A DNA stretch of 64,000 nt from Lytechinus pictus (GCF_037042905.1 NC_087258.1:1521001-1585000), one strand, 5' to 3'. Positions 46,851 to 57,841 are shown, numbered from the stretch's first letter. Program-made: numbers and translations. Notes: generated by a model from the letters alone, not told the origin.

Positions 46851-48462
46851 TGCGTTCATTGGAGGCACCGGGAGGGGGTGGGGAGCAAGTTGCGAAATCG
46901 CATCCCAGTATAGGCGAACACCTAATTTGCATTTTTAGACTTTAAAAAAAATACACAGGTCTAAAAATAGTAGCCGGGTTCAAAGGTCTGTATTTCAAAA
47001 ATCCGATCTTACTTGGGTCATGGTCCAACTCTGTGTTAAAATCATTAGAAGCCCAAACTGTCAAAATTGCTTTTAGATTATTTGTTTTCCTATTTTTACT
47101 TGACTCTTTCCTCTTGTTTCAATGATGAAGGTAACTACTTCAGTAATTATTCCTTGTCAGTTATGAATAAACGTATATGTTTCATTGAATCGATGACTAG
47201 TTCCTCTCAATTATGCAGTGTTATATGACTGTTAAATCAATGTGGGGGACTTAAAGATCCACTGGTAAATAGGATATGTGCGGTAAAAACAAAGGATGCT
47301 TTATAACACTAATTTGATTTACCAATTGGACAACCACAGCGTCATTTGAAAAAAAATATGTTTCGCACGGTAAATTAATTCCTTGCAAAATAGGCGGATA
47401 AATTTAATTTAATAACGACATAATATATTTTCCACTTTATACATTTCAAAGAATCGACATTCAATAACAGGCTCGGTGTAAAAATGGCAGAGGTAATATT
47501 AAAGGCAGAGGTATAAATGGTCAGCCTTAAACCCCCATGCCCCAAAAATCCAAAAGTCCCTCCATGTACAGTAGATTAAATAAGAAAGGTTCTGAGAATA
47601 AAATTAGAATTATAATGTTGGACTAATGGAAAGGGTAACATTTTTAAATCATACTGTAGATCTTCCGCACCTAATTGATAACACTTGAGTTAGTATTTCT
47701 TATTTTCCCTGGACTTACATGCACGGCCTTCTCATGTCTTATTCAAATGTGAAGCACAATTTGGATCCCAAGTATTGTACTTAATGGATTAAAGGGGCAA
47801 TTCACCCTGACATAAAGTTTATGGTAGAAATAGCAGAAAATAATTAAAGTTATATTGGTGAAGGTTTTAGGGAATTCATCAAAGATTTAAAAAGCTCTTA
47901 GAATTTTAGATTTATATGGTGACGTCATTTGCGAGCAGTTTTTCCCCATATATGCTGTAATAAAACATATAAATGAAATTTCATAAAAAAAAATTAAAAT
48001 GGTTTTTATTGTACCTTAAGTGTATCAACATACAAATCATTTCACATCCGCTCCTGAAAGATTTTTTTTAGCAGTCATGAACCACTGATTAAAAAATTGA
48101 AAAGTATCCATTTTGGTGCATAAAATACGGGGCAGCTGCTCGTATATGCCGTCACAGATCAAAAACTCACACTCCTGAAGACGGACAGTCAACCTACCCG
48201 GAACGTCGGATCTCTCTATGGTTCTGCTCATCATCTCTACTCGCCGACTCAAGCCAGCATCTCCTCATCCATCCTACTACTCAAGCTGTTTCAACTCATC
48301 AATCTCTTCTGGTTTACAGTCCTTTTCAGGACTACATTCAAGAAAGATTACTCTACTCTCAAATTTCCACTTTCTCGCCTATCCATTTCTTTTCTTCTTC
48401 TATCCACTGTTTCTATAATTCTCCACATGGTGTACCGTCACATCAGCGATTGCAGCTTTAGC
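46851..48462. other. Interior of the large element; dispersed repeat at 47790-47960
   Basis: AT-rich DNA without protein homology. The piece 47790-47960 (AATTCACCCTG...GGTGAAGGTTTTAGG...GTGACGTCATTTGCGAGCAG) is a second copy of the family at 29104-29290. Confidence 0.45.
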
Positions 48463-48834
48463 TCCACCTCCCCAAGATGTGCACCCCCATACCACTTTAG
48501 CTCCACCTCCCCAAGATGTGCACCCCCATACCACTTTAGTTCCACCTCCTCAAGATGTGCACCCCCATACCACTTTAGTTCCACCTCCTCAAGATGTGCA
48601 CCCCCATACCACTTTAGTTCCACCTCCCCAAGATGTGCACCCCCATACCACTTTAGTTCCACCTCCCCAAGATGTGCACCCCCATACCACTTTAGTTCCA
48701 CCTCCCCAAGATGTGCACCCCCATACCACTTTAGTTCCACCTCCCCAAGATGTGCACCCCCATACCATTTTGGTTCCACCTCCCCAAGATGTACACCTCC
48801 CCAAGATGTGCACCCCCATACCATTTTAGTACCA
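48463..48834 (+). repeat. 39-bp minisatellite, about 9.5 copies
   Basis: The unit is CTCCACCTCCCCAAGATGTG followed by CACCCCCATACCACTTTAG. Copies differ only by a few C/T and A/G changes, and the last array element is shortened. Because 39 is a multiple of 3 it stays open in several frames on both strands, giving spurious ORFs. Confidence 0.95.
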
Positions 48835-49172
48835 CCTCCCCATGCTCAAACCAGCCTTCTAATCACAATCACGAATTCAAATTCTACTCCGGAGGTGAAT
48901 TACAGTTAAGTTTCACTCAAATTACGATACGAATTTTGCGTGTGAAAGCCTAATTGTCCTCCAAAACATCTTTTTTTTTTGGGGGGGGGGGCGGAGCTTA
49001 CGTGACCTTTCAAGCACTTGTTCAGGGGTCTCATTCTCTCATTCATCCCTTCCGTATAAATTTGCGATGCAGTTCTTTGATTGACAAGTCACCAAGGACA
49101 CATACCGCTTTCGGTCTGGAATTTGAATTCAAACAGTTTTCGAGTGAGCGTGTGAAAGGTCCGATGGTTCTA

Positions 49173-50152
49173 CAGTGCGTATCAAAAAAAAAGTTTACAC
49201 TTTGAAAAAGCCCTAGGAATTAAAAAATATACAACATGTTGCTAATTTTTTCACATATAATCTTGGGTTTAGGTCTCATCTATCCAATGAAAGTAAAAGT
49301 TTTGACAGAATGTTACACTTGAGTGAGCATTGTCCATTCTTGTAAAGCTCGCAGAAATCTGTTTGCGCAGAAATGCTCGTTTTCACGCTGTGTCAAGAGG
49401 AAAGGGCGAAATCAAACGTACCCTGCGAAACATTTCTTTTACATTTCCATTGCACTTTTAGTCAATTGAAATAAAACGGATACATTCAACCATTTTGTAA
49501 CAATTTTGCCACCCAAATTGAAATTTCAACACTTAATAAGCACAACCTTTACCCTTTTTGCACGGTGCCAGCTGGATCTGAGGACATAACTAAGTCTGAA
49601 CAAAAGTGTATATCAGACATCTCCAGCATTTTTTCACTAAGTTTTTATCATTTAAAGTGGGTTTACATTTCATTTTTCATTTAATACTTGTTTCTCGACA
49701 CTTTTCCCAAGCTTGACAATGATTAACAAACTGAAAATCAAGCCTAAGCCATTTCATGTAAATCACAGCTCAGTGTAAAGCAAATATCGTCACGATGGCC
49801 TCGGTGTGTGGGGGAGTGGGGTGGGGTGCAATGCACTCTTCGAAGTGTTTTGGGCAAGGAAACAAGTTAAAAAGGTATAAGATATCTTCAAATAAATTTT
49901 ACTAGCTAAATTACACGTGTTCTTCATGATTAAGGTCTACTTTTATTCGCAGAACTATTTCAAAGTTCTGCGTAAAACATTTTTCACTAGTAAATGGTGC
50001 TCACTCAAGCGGAAATATTTTTCGGCAGTTATATCGTCATTTGTTTAAATGGATCTGTACCAATGTTAAAATGTGAAAAAATCTTCAGGATATTACAAAT
50101 GTATAATTTTACAGGATTTTTCTAAGTGTAAACTTTTTTTTGATACGCACTG
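49173..50152. mobile_element. MITE, mariner-like 'CAGTGCGTATCAAAAAAAA' ends
   Basis: CAGTGCGTATCAAAAAAAAA with GTTTACACTT on the left is mirrored at the right end. TA flanks both sides, and ACTTGAGTGAGCA is mirrored by TGCTCACTCAAGC further in. It interrupts the right arm of the 46138-50214 element exactly at a TA. No transposase is present. Confidence 0.8.
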
Positions 50153-50396
50153 TATAGACGAATTGCAATCATCATTACAATGATGATTCAAGATTCACTT
50201 GTGAAAAGGCCCTTAGAATTATAGTCAAGGACCTTTTCTTATATTTTATCAACTTCCAGTCACCATAAAAAAATACAAAAGACAAATCTATACACTAAAC
50301 CTGCTAAAAGCAAAATTATACTGCATATTCTATTACTACCGGCAAATACTTGGGATAACCTAATATGATTCTTAAACCCACTATGAAAACAAAATT

Positions 50397-51250
50397 GATT
50401 GATTGATTGATTTTATTTGGCAAGTCGTCCCCACATATATACAGTAGCATGAAATACAACAGGCTTGTACATGATGACCCACAAAATGCAAAAGCTCGAA
50501 AGCTTATTTCCAGTGGGGTCCTCGACATGTATAAAATTACAATAATAAAAGAAAAATCTATACTATTCACACATTGAAAACAAACATAAAAATAATTTAC
50601 TATAATTAGCAATAAATGAGATATAGAGATGATCTAAAAAATATAGAGGAAAAAAAAGAAGGAGAAGAAGAAGAAGAAAAAGAAGGAGAAGAAGAAGAAG
50701 AAAACAAGAAGAAGAAGAATAAAATAAGAAGAAGAAGGAGAAGTAAAAGAAGAAGATGATGAAAAAAAAGAAGAAGAAGAAGAAAAATAAAAAGAAGAAG
50801 AAAAATGAGAAGAAAACAAGAAGAAGGGGGGGGGGGGTGAGGAGAAGAATAACGGGAAAGCGAGGAAGAAAAAGAACAAGGGGAAGAACAGCATAAATAC
50901 CAGCAAAACAGAGGAGAATAGAACAGAGAAAAGAAAAAGAAGGAAAAAAGAAGGGACATATCACAAAAAAAAACTTCAATTATATTATGTAAAATAAATA
51001 ATGATACCTGGCAGAGAAGAGAATAGAACATGGTAAATCAACCGTATAACATTTCATTTGCATATTCTCTTTGACTCTCAAGTGAAAGATATTCTTTCAA
51101 TTTCCTCTTAAAATGGGAAAAAGTTTCCGTATTTAAGTCATTGGGAAGAGAATTTCAATGTCTTATATGGCATTGTAATAAAAGGAGTTACCAATACTAT
51201 ACCTACCCTTTCTGGTAAGCAGAAATTGAAATTCCGTTTCCTGTATTATA
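50397..51250 (-). mobile_element. 3' end of a CR1-like LINE with (CAAT)n tail
   Basis: On the minus strand the codons NSLPNDL and HFKRKLKEYLSLES near 51060-51160 are the C-terminal end of CR1-group ORF2, with in-frame stops upstream. Then follow a purine/pyrimidine tract, a 3' UTR and AAATAAAATCAATCAATCAA at 50397-50420 as the tail. Confidence 0.6.
50640..50960. repeat. 320-bp polypurine tract, (GAA)n-rich
   Basis: The plus strand is nearly all A and G over this length, with only scattered pyrimidines. It encodes meaningless Phe/Ser/Leu ORFs on the minus strand. Confidence 0.9.
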
Positions 51251-51255
51251 GTTAT

Positions 51256-51297
51256 GTCCAATTCAATTCAATTCAATTCAATTCAATTCAATTCAAA
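51256..51297. repeat. (AATTC)n microsatellite, tail of the adjacent LINE
   Basis: Eight ATTCA units sit at the position of the 3' tail of the minus-strand LINE remnant beginning at about 51300. Confidence 0.7.
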
Positions 51298-51299
51298 TA

Positions 51300-52930
51300 A
51301 ACATTTATTTTCTTCCATTTCATTACATTTCGTAAACATTAATTCATACAAAATTCAATTTGTTATGAAGAATATAAATATGTTTGTGTTGGGTTTAAAG
51401 AAGAAGGCATGTACCCTAAAAGCTGAGGCTTGTGGTGGGATACGCCTATAGACAAAAATACAATACAATAAACAATACAAAGGAAAGGGCAGAGAAAAGA
51501 AGAGAAGGAAGGGAACGAGAGAGGTAGACGTGAGCGGGGAGGCGGGCATGAATTACTAAATAAAATAGAATGCTCAACAAATGTATCAGTTGGGGAAAAA
51601 TATAAATGCTGCAACAATAATTGTCCATGGTTCATATTATCATGTTATCTCAAAGTCAAAAGGAAACGTAAAATGGAAAATATTCATGTATAAAATGACA
51701 GAACCATTTTTAAATTTTATTTCATACTTAAAGCTAGGTGTCGATAAAGATTTTTTTTTATGTAATCCGGAATTTGGTTCCATATTTTTGGGCCAGTATA
51801 ACGAATGTTGTGTTGGAAGATTATTTTTTCTATGTCTGGGAATGAATATTTGATTATTTGAGCGGGTATCAAAAGGATGTATGTTGGAAACATGCGTAAA
51901 TGAATCACGCAATTTTTGTGGAATTTGATAATTTAAACAACTGTAGAGAAAATTACATTGTTGAAGTTTGTTGATGTCGTCTAATCTTAACAAGTTTAGG
52001 GAATGAAACAAATTTTTATTATTTGCTAGTGGTATCTTGTCGTCTGGAGAAATAATACGTACAATTTTATTTTAAAGGGAACATGTTAGCCCAGACCAAA
52101 TTACAGTAATAAATATATGGCAAGATTAAAGAGCAATATATTGTACGCAATACAGTTTCAGGCAAGTAAAAACTTAGGCGATGTATTATTCCAATATTTT
52201 TTGGCAACAGTTGCTTTGTTCTCTTGTTCTCAATTTCATTTATGTGATGTATCCATGTTAAATTAATATCAATGATAACGCCAAGAAACCTAGTATTTAC
52301 AACTCTGGGAATAATTTGGTTGTTAAGCTTCACCACTACACGATTAAGATCAATACGAATTGTGGAGTTACGGAATATAATGTAATTGCATTTCTTATAG
52401 TTAATGCACAAAACCATTTACAAACATTTGTTAGTTCAGTATTTACAGTTTCACACAAGTGATAAAGATTTTTATCAGAATAAACAATATTGGTATCGTC
52501 GACGTACATGATAAAGGAAAGGAGATTTGACGAACGATAAATGTTATTAATAAATAAAATAAACAAAAGTGGGCCAAGTAATGACCCTTGTGGTACTCCA
52601 CATTCAATTGTCCTAAATTCGGACTGAACGGAGTTATAAACATGATAAATGGTGCATTGTTTACGATTTGAGAGGTAACTAGAAAAAAGGTCAAGGGCAG
52701 TTCCGCGAATACCATAGTTATTTAGTTTTGATAAAAGTATATTATGATTAATTGTATCAAACGCCTTTGACAAGTCAATAAATATCCCTATTGCGAATTA
52801 GTCGTGCTCAAAGGAGTCAATTATGGTATTTCTTACTTCGAGAAGAGCTAGATCTGTTGAGTGGTCACTACAAAAGCCGTATTGAGATTAAAAAAGACAC
52901 TTGTTATTTTCAAGATGTAATTCGGTAACT
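51300..52930 (-). pseudogene. Broken reverse transcriptase of a CR1/Jockey-group LINE
   Basis: On the minus strand the reverse transcriptase motifs appear in order: GFCSDHSTDLALLEV, FIDLSKAFDTINHN, GVPQGSLLGPLLFILFINNI and MYVDDTNI (active-site DD), then FLGVIIDINLTWIHHI, LILPYIYYCNLVW and the C-terminal WNQIPDYIK region. In-frame stops near 52890 and 52790 and frameshifts near 52390 and 52060 break it. The 5' half with the endonuclease is missing, as in typical 5'-truncated LINE copies. Confidence 0.85.
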
Positions 52931-53349
52931 AGATTAAAATTTGATCCAATATAATGATCTATTGTGATAAAGTTTATGCAAGTGGTGTTCTTTTGATCTT
53001 TTGTTGACTTCAAGAAAACCTGCTCCAGAGAGCTCGGTGTAGCCAACGTGGGTTCTGGGACCAGAACATTTAATGAATCTAACCATTTTATTTCACTGTA
53101 TTCATTTTATCAATTTTCTTCTCACTATTTTATTAACTAATTAAAGTTAGCGTTGTGAAGTGAGAAGAGTTGGAAGCGGTAAAAATATTATAATTTTTAA
53201 TGAATTAATGAAAAAAGAGTTACTCATCTTTGGCATTAATATGAAAAAAAAAGGATTGTGAAACCCGACCAGCTTTCCATGGAAGTGAGGTCTAAAATTC
53301 TAGTTTAGACTATAATTAACATAGGCTAGATTAAAAGAATGCCATCCTT
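52931..53349. other. Degraded LINE edge and GPCR 3' flank
   Basis: Up to about 53040 the minus strand may still be LINE sequence (TELHLENN), but it is too decayed to call. The rest is the 3' flank of GPCR copy 3. Confidence 0.35.
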
Positions 53350-54576
53350 TTAGTTTCCAGTATTGCCAAATCCGAACAGTGCATTAGTTTCTTGTCTGAA
53401 GTGGTTATTGACGCCGTAGTAGACAAATATATTGATAACGTGATTGATGAGACGTAGTTGATATAATAGATTAACAGACGCCTCTCCAATAGAAGAAACG
53501 TGCATCCTGTTTAAGTATCGGGTGGGAATATTCTCGAGTATCATCACAGGTAAGACCGATATGACGTAGATCACCGTAACGATCATCATCATTTTGGTCA
53601 TCTTATCCCTTTTCTTCCGACCTTTAGCTTCTGGAACCTTGCCTGTAGTAGCACCAGTTGATGATTGAGTCTGCGGTGATATTTTATTCTTGAAGCCGAC
53701 AACAGCCTTGTTGATATGAAGCTGTGACGAGTCAACGGTTTTGGAGACGGAGGGCACTTCGTCTTTATTTCTTTCCAAAGTATTTTCTTCGTCAGTAGAA
53801 CCTTCCTGGTCTCCTGGAATTGATGGGCTTTCTTGCAATTCAAACTGACCACGGACATCCGACGAATGTCCAAGTTCTCGAGATTTAGGCCCATTAGATG
53901 TTTCCGTTTCTTTCCTTTGCGTGATGAATGTTTTTTCCTTGTTACTAACGGACTTGGCTCCAGAACTGATACCAGACTGCAAAACATGTGCAGTTTCTAC
54001 GTTGTGCTTTCTTATTTTCAGATAAATCATAGTGTATGAAAATGACCAACTAATGACTGTCAATACAAGTAACAAGTTTGGTACTATGAAAAAGGTGGTC
54101 TTGAGCCATGTTGGACCAGTGTAAGAGCACACTTTTGTGTTACCGACGCCAACTGCATCACCATATACAGCAAAGTATATGTTTGAGGCAAAACAGATCA
54201 CCGAGCTCACAACTATCGATATTTTTGCTTTTCCTTTGGATGTTTTCAGTTTGAATGGACTGCATACGATGATGTATCTATCGAATGCAATGAGGATCCC
54301 TAGAAATGCAGATTCATAGGCAAACGATCTACGAAACGTCCAGAATAAAACGCAGTTGAAGCGATTTCTGAAACCATTGTAGATGGCCCAAAGGATAGGT
54401 GCAAGAAACAAAATACTGCTTAGAAGATCCACAATAGCCAGTGCTATAATAAGTGTATCTGTCGATATTTTCCCATTCCGTTTCTTGAAAACGCGTATGA
54501 TGACAGTATTTCCAAAAATGCCCAAAACACAAAATATTACTAGATAGCTGATGTTGAATGCACCCAAAGGCTCCAT
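53350..54576 (-). CDS. Rhodopsin-class GPCR, 408 aa, intronless, copy 3
   Basis: The protein aligns with copies 1 and 2 from MEPLGAFNISYLV onward. It has GNTVII in TM1, LAIVD in TM2, the TM3 cysteine in FNCVLFW, DRYIIVCSPF, a MTKMMMIVTVIYVIS TM6, and NIFVYYGV in TM7. TM6 has VLP instead of CWxP. It is the most divergent of the three, with an insertion in the second extracellular region (GDAVGVGNTKVCSY) and a longer charged third loop. The frame is open upstream to 54681 only from a GTG; the ATG at 54576 matches the paralogue starts and the promoter spacing. Confidence 0.9.
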   Translation of the reverse strand: MEPLGAFNISYLVIFCVLGIFGNTVIIRVFKKRNGKISTDTLIIALAIVDLLSSILFLAPILWAIYNGFRNRFNCVLFWTFRRSFAYESAFLGILIAFDRYIIVCSPFKLKTSKGKAKISIVVSSVICFASNIYFAVYGDAVGVGNTKVCSYTGPTWLKTTFFIVPNLLLVLTVISWSFSYTMIYLKIRKHNVETAHVLQSGISSGAKSVSNKEKTFITQRKETETSNGPKSRELGHSSDVRGQFELQESPSIPGDQEGSTDEENTLERNKDEVPSVSKTVDSSQLHINKAVVGFKNKISPQTQSSTGATTGKVPEAKGRKKRDKMTKMMMIVTVIYVISVLPVMILENIPTRYLNRMHVSSIGEASVNLLYQLRLINHVINIFVYYGVNNHFRQETNALFGFGNTGN

Positions 54577-54623
54577 CTTTTCAATTTTCTTGCTAAGAAT
54601 GTTTTCTTTCCAGATTGACTGCC

Positions 54624-54631
54624 ATAATATA
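54624..54631 (-). promoter_or_regulatory. TATA-like box of GPCR copy 3
   Basis: TATATTAT on the minus strand ends 48 bases before the ATG. It is weaker than the boxes of copies 1 and 2 but at the same distance. Confidence 0.45.
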
Positions 54632-55942
54632 GGCCTACCATTTTGGAAGATGTTAAAAACTAAGTACAGAACAAACAGCACGAGTGGACAGCGCCAAGTG
54701 AAATAAGCCCCGCCCCTTCCAAACGTTTGAAGACAAAATAAGCTTCGCTAAATTGAGATCGTATACAGTTTTTGGATAAATACCTGGTTGATGCGGATTC
54801 ATTAGATTGCCAGTGGTTGATCTATCAGGCGCGATGTTAACCACTACGGTAAAATTAATTGTCTAGTCAAAGTTCGCCGATCACTTGTCTGTTTTTGAAA
54901 GTTACACACAGCCGTGGTTACACAAACGACTTGAATATTATTCATAGTCGACAAATAAGCATGATCTCATTAAATCTCATTAAATGTGTGATGATTAAGA
55001 AGAGCCTGTAGATTTGACAAAGATGGTATATATGGACGGAGTCATGTTTGTAGAACCCCAATATAGCTGGATCATTCTCACTCGTTTATTACGAACTAAG
55101 TGGGGAGCTATTTCCTGCACAGGACATTATCTCTCCTGTCCAAGCATCGCAAGACAGTCCTTTCAATGGTTAGCCAAAGGATATTTTATAAATATTCATG
55201 AACACAAATCGTAGGGATGTCGTGAAATTAACAGCACAGGCTTGTCAGTTCCGTGAAGCATTTGGGGCTGTTGTCATTTCTACCTGACTGGAAAGCTTTA
55301 CAAACTGCTTAAGTGCAGGCACAAATGAAACCTCAGACCGCTCATCTCTGTCAAGCCCTCAACATCGGCATTAGTTGTTCAGCTGTGGTATCAGTTGGGC
55401 TTCTATTATTATATAAAAACAAAACTACAAATCTCTTTCAAGACAAACCATTGAAATAATACTTTTTATTTATTTAATTTGTCGAGCAAAAAAAGCAATA
55501 ATCCAACATATCTTATGATAATGAACAAAATAATGAATTATGATAAAAGAAGGGGGTACCCTTTGAATGGTCCATGAATATGTGTAATATTTATTTCCAA
55601 CCTATTATAATTCAATAAAAAAGTTACTTTATTACTAAATAAAATATAAGTTACATATATTATGTTACATAACACCAACTAAATTATTTTTATTATGATT
55701 ATAATCATCGACCCGTGAATTTAGATATCACACGTGTCGTGGACATTACTATTTTTTTAAATTAAGTCAGGTATAATCTCATTTCACTTCCGGTTTTTAT
55801 CACATTTTCAGTATTCCGCTTGTTGAATATTTTCCTACTTCTTGGGGTAACGAGTAGGCCCCTCACCATTCTACCAAAGTGGTTGGTAGAGTGCATGTGA
55901 AATCAATAGCCACCTTTCGCAATCCTCACGGACGCTAATATT
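54632..55942. other. Intergenic DNA without recognised features
   Basis: AT-rich sequence, no repeat or coding homology recognised. Confidence 0.4.
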
Positions 55943-56075
55943 AGGGTCCCCTAACACAAAAGTTAACGCTTAATCATACACTTGATTTTTAAGATTGATT
56001 GTACATTATAGTCAATAGAATCAAACGTAGAAAACTGCTCTACAATCAATGCTAAGCTTTGTGTTACAGGGAGGT
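55943..56075. mobile_element. MITE, 'GGG.CCC.TAACACAAA' family
   Basis: GGGTCCCCTAACACAAAAGTTA is mirrored by AAGCTTTGTGTTACAGGG. Inner AATCAT and ATTGAT words match loosely. Same family as 63-193 and 43548-43706. Confidence 0.65.
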
Positions 56076-56553
56076 TACAGGCCCTACAAATCTGTTTTTC
56101 GTGTGCAAAATTCTTTCCCGCGACACCCGCACCATACATGCATGTACATTACGACTGATGGCTGGAGATATTCTAAATGCAGGACCTACAATAGATTATG
56201 ACATGGATAAGAAAGTTGTTTTTCAAACAAATCGAGTACATATTGAGTGAGGAAAAAGTTACTGAATTAAGGCTTAGATATAGATCATTACAGTCCATCG
56301 AATCGATATTGCATTCAATGTGGATTATTGGTGGATCTCCGGCAATTGATTCCATGGGTCAAATCACCCCTCCAGCCGAAACCATTTCGCATGCGTTGAT
56401 TATGAACACAGCATGTATACGTCTGTACACGTACCAGCCGAATTTGCGGGGTTTTTTCTTTTGTATACTCCTACACAAACGATATGCCTCTAGCACACAA
56501 TGTAATGGGCATTATGTTTTACTTTCCCCAGAAATGGGGATTAGATTCGAATT

Positions 56554-56853
56554 CCCGGGGGGACCACTTCCATTGATGAGTGGATACCAGGCACGACCAT
56601 GCGGTTTCGAAAAGCACCCTAAACAAGGGAAGCAAGGATTTTCCAGATTATGAAAATACATCTCTTAACAAGTATTTAGCTTGTGAAACCCTAAAAGTAT
56701 TTAAAACATATCCTCCTTTTCAGTATTTTAAACATCGTTTTTGACACCCTGATAACGTTACATAGGCGTATACGTAACGTACTTGCCCACTTTTTTCCTT
56801 TTTACACGTGGTCGCGCCTGGTATCCACTCTTCAATGGAAGTGGGCCCCCGGG
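56554..56853. mobile_element. hAT-like MITE, shorter relative of 7732-8280
   Basis: CCCGGGGGGACCACTTCCAT and GAGTGGATACCAGGCACGACC are mirrored by GGTCGCGCCTGGTATCCACT and GGAAGTGGGCCCCCGGG. The interior shares CTTGTGAAACCCTAA and GACACCCTGATAACG with the longer copy. I see no clear target duplication here. Confidence 0.7.
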
Positions 56854-57545
56854 CGGCCTCTCGAGCTCTGGGAGGAACCAAATGTGGCTTTGGAAAGTCG
56901 TCCTAAATCGGATATATCGCTGTTACCATAGTATCAACCAGAATTTTGCACATGAAACGCAGATTGAATGTTTCCGTTCCAGATGCGAAACGAAAAAAAA
57001 AATCTCATGTCACACAATTTACATTGCAGGACAGAGTTTTACGACCATGACGACGGGCCAAAAAGTCTCTTCCAAAATCAACTACCGTCGCAAATAAGCG
57101 TTCGCGTTCTCCAACGAAAGGTCGGGAATATTAAGGTTAACGACGTAAGGAAAGGAACACCCATTAAAAGTGCCATATCTCTATCAGAAAAACCCGTTGC
57201 TATAGTGCTCATCTCTTTTAATTACATTGTAAATCAAACCTGCTAACAAAGCAACCAATCAGTCATTTGCCCCCAGCCCACCCTCTTTAAATTGGTTTCA
57301 CGGTATATTATCCGGTTCCTCAATAAACCATAAATATCGCTGTCTCCAACATATAAAAGTTAGAGCATACAACGGCCCGGCTTATAAAACATGTAAAACC
57401 AGTGATAACGATATGGAAGAAATCGTGGTTATTATGATTCCCTGAATGAAGTGAATAAACATCCCAAATCACACTTTAGAATGCAATGCAACAGTGTCAC
57501 AGAGTATTTTCAGTGTGCTCACATGATGGGCTATAAGACGATGTG
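56854..57545. other. Intergenic DNA without recognised features
   Basis: Short ORFs here show no family resemblance. Confidence 0.4.
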
Positions 57546-57573
57546 ATCATGGACCTATTAATAGGTCCATGAT
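57546..57573. repeat. Perfect 28-bp palindrome, 'ATCATGGACCTATT' arms
   Basis: The two 14-base halves are exact inverses with no loop. The pattern CATGGAnCTATT resembles 25724-25753 and 30225-30255. Confidence 0.9.
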
Positions 57574-57841
57574 GTGATACACCTATTAAAAGTGCCAAAA
57601 TTTAACAATATGAAGATAATTTCACAAGTTGACACCTGTACCGTGAGAATGTTCACAGTATGTTCATATAAAGGAATTATGAGATTCACCATGCTCACAT
57701 TATCAAACGTAAGCACTTTAACAGCATTAAATTTTTTTTTACTTACTATTACACTGTGAGAACACAAGTACGGTGATTTTGAACGAAAATTCGACGAATT
57801 ATCGTAACCCTTTATGCGATAAATATATAAAATACATATAA

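Larger units (their letters stand above)
46138..50214. mobile_element. Large transposon with long inverted ends, disrupted by nested insertions
   Basis: Left 46138-46345 reads TTTTCACACGTGAATCTTGA, then CGGCCCTTTCACACGG, GTAATTTGAGTGAAACTTAA and TTCACCTCTGGAGTAGAATT. The same blocks appear inverted on the right: CATTACAATGATGATTC at 50175-50200, CGTGTGAAAGGTCCGATG near 49150, and GGAGGTGAATTACAG with TTAAGTTTCACTCAAATTAC at 48890-48930. The right arm is split by the MITE at 49173-50152 and other DNA. No transposase is recognised inside. Confidence 0.6.

Noticed and set aside
48463-48834. CRISPR-like array
   Set aside because: Units are contiguous 39-mers without variable spacers, in a eukaryotic genome.
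48427-48909. 160-codon repetitive protein
   Set aside because: It is a minisatellite open in several frames on both strands, with no start context or homology.
50563-51031. Phe/Ser/Leu-rich membrane proteins on the minus strand
   Set aside because: They are translations of a polypurine tract.
54577-54681. Longer N-terminus for GPCR copy 3
   Set aside because: It starts at a GTG, has no match in the paralogues, and contains the TATA-like box.
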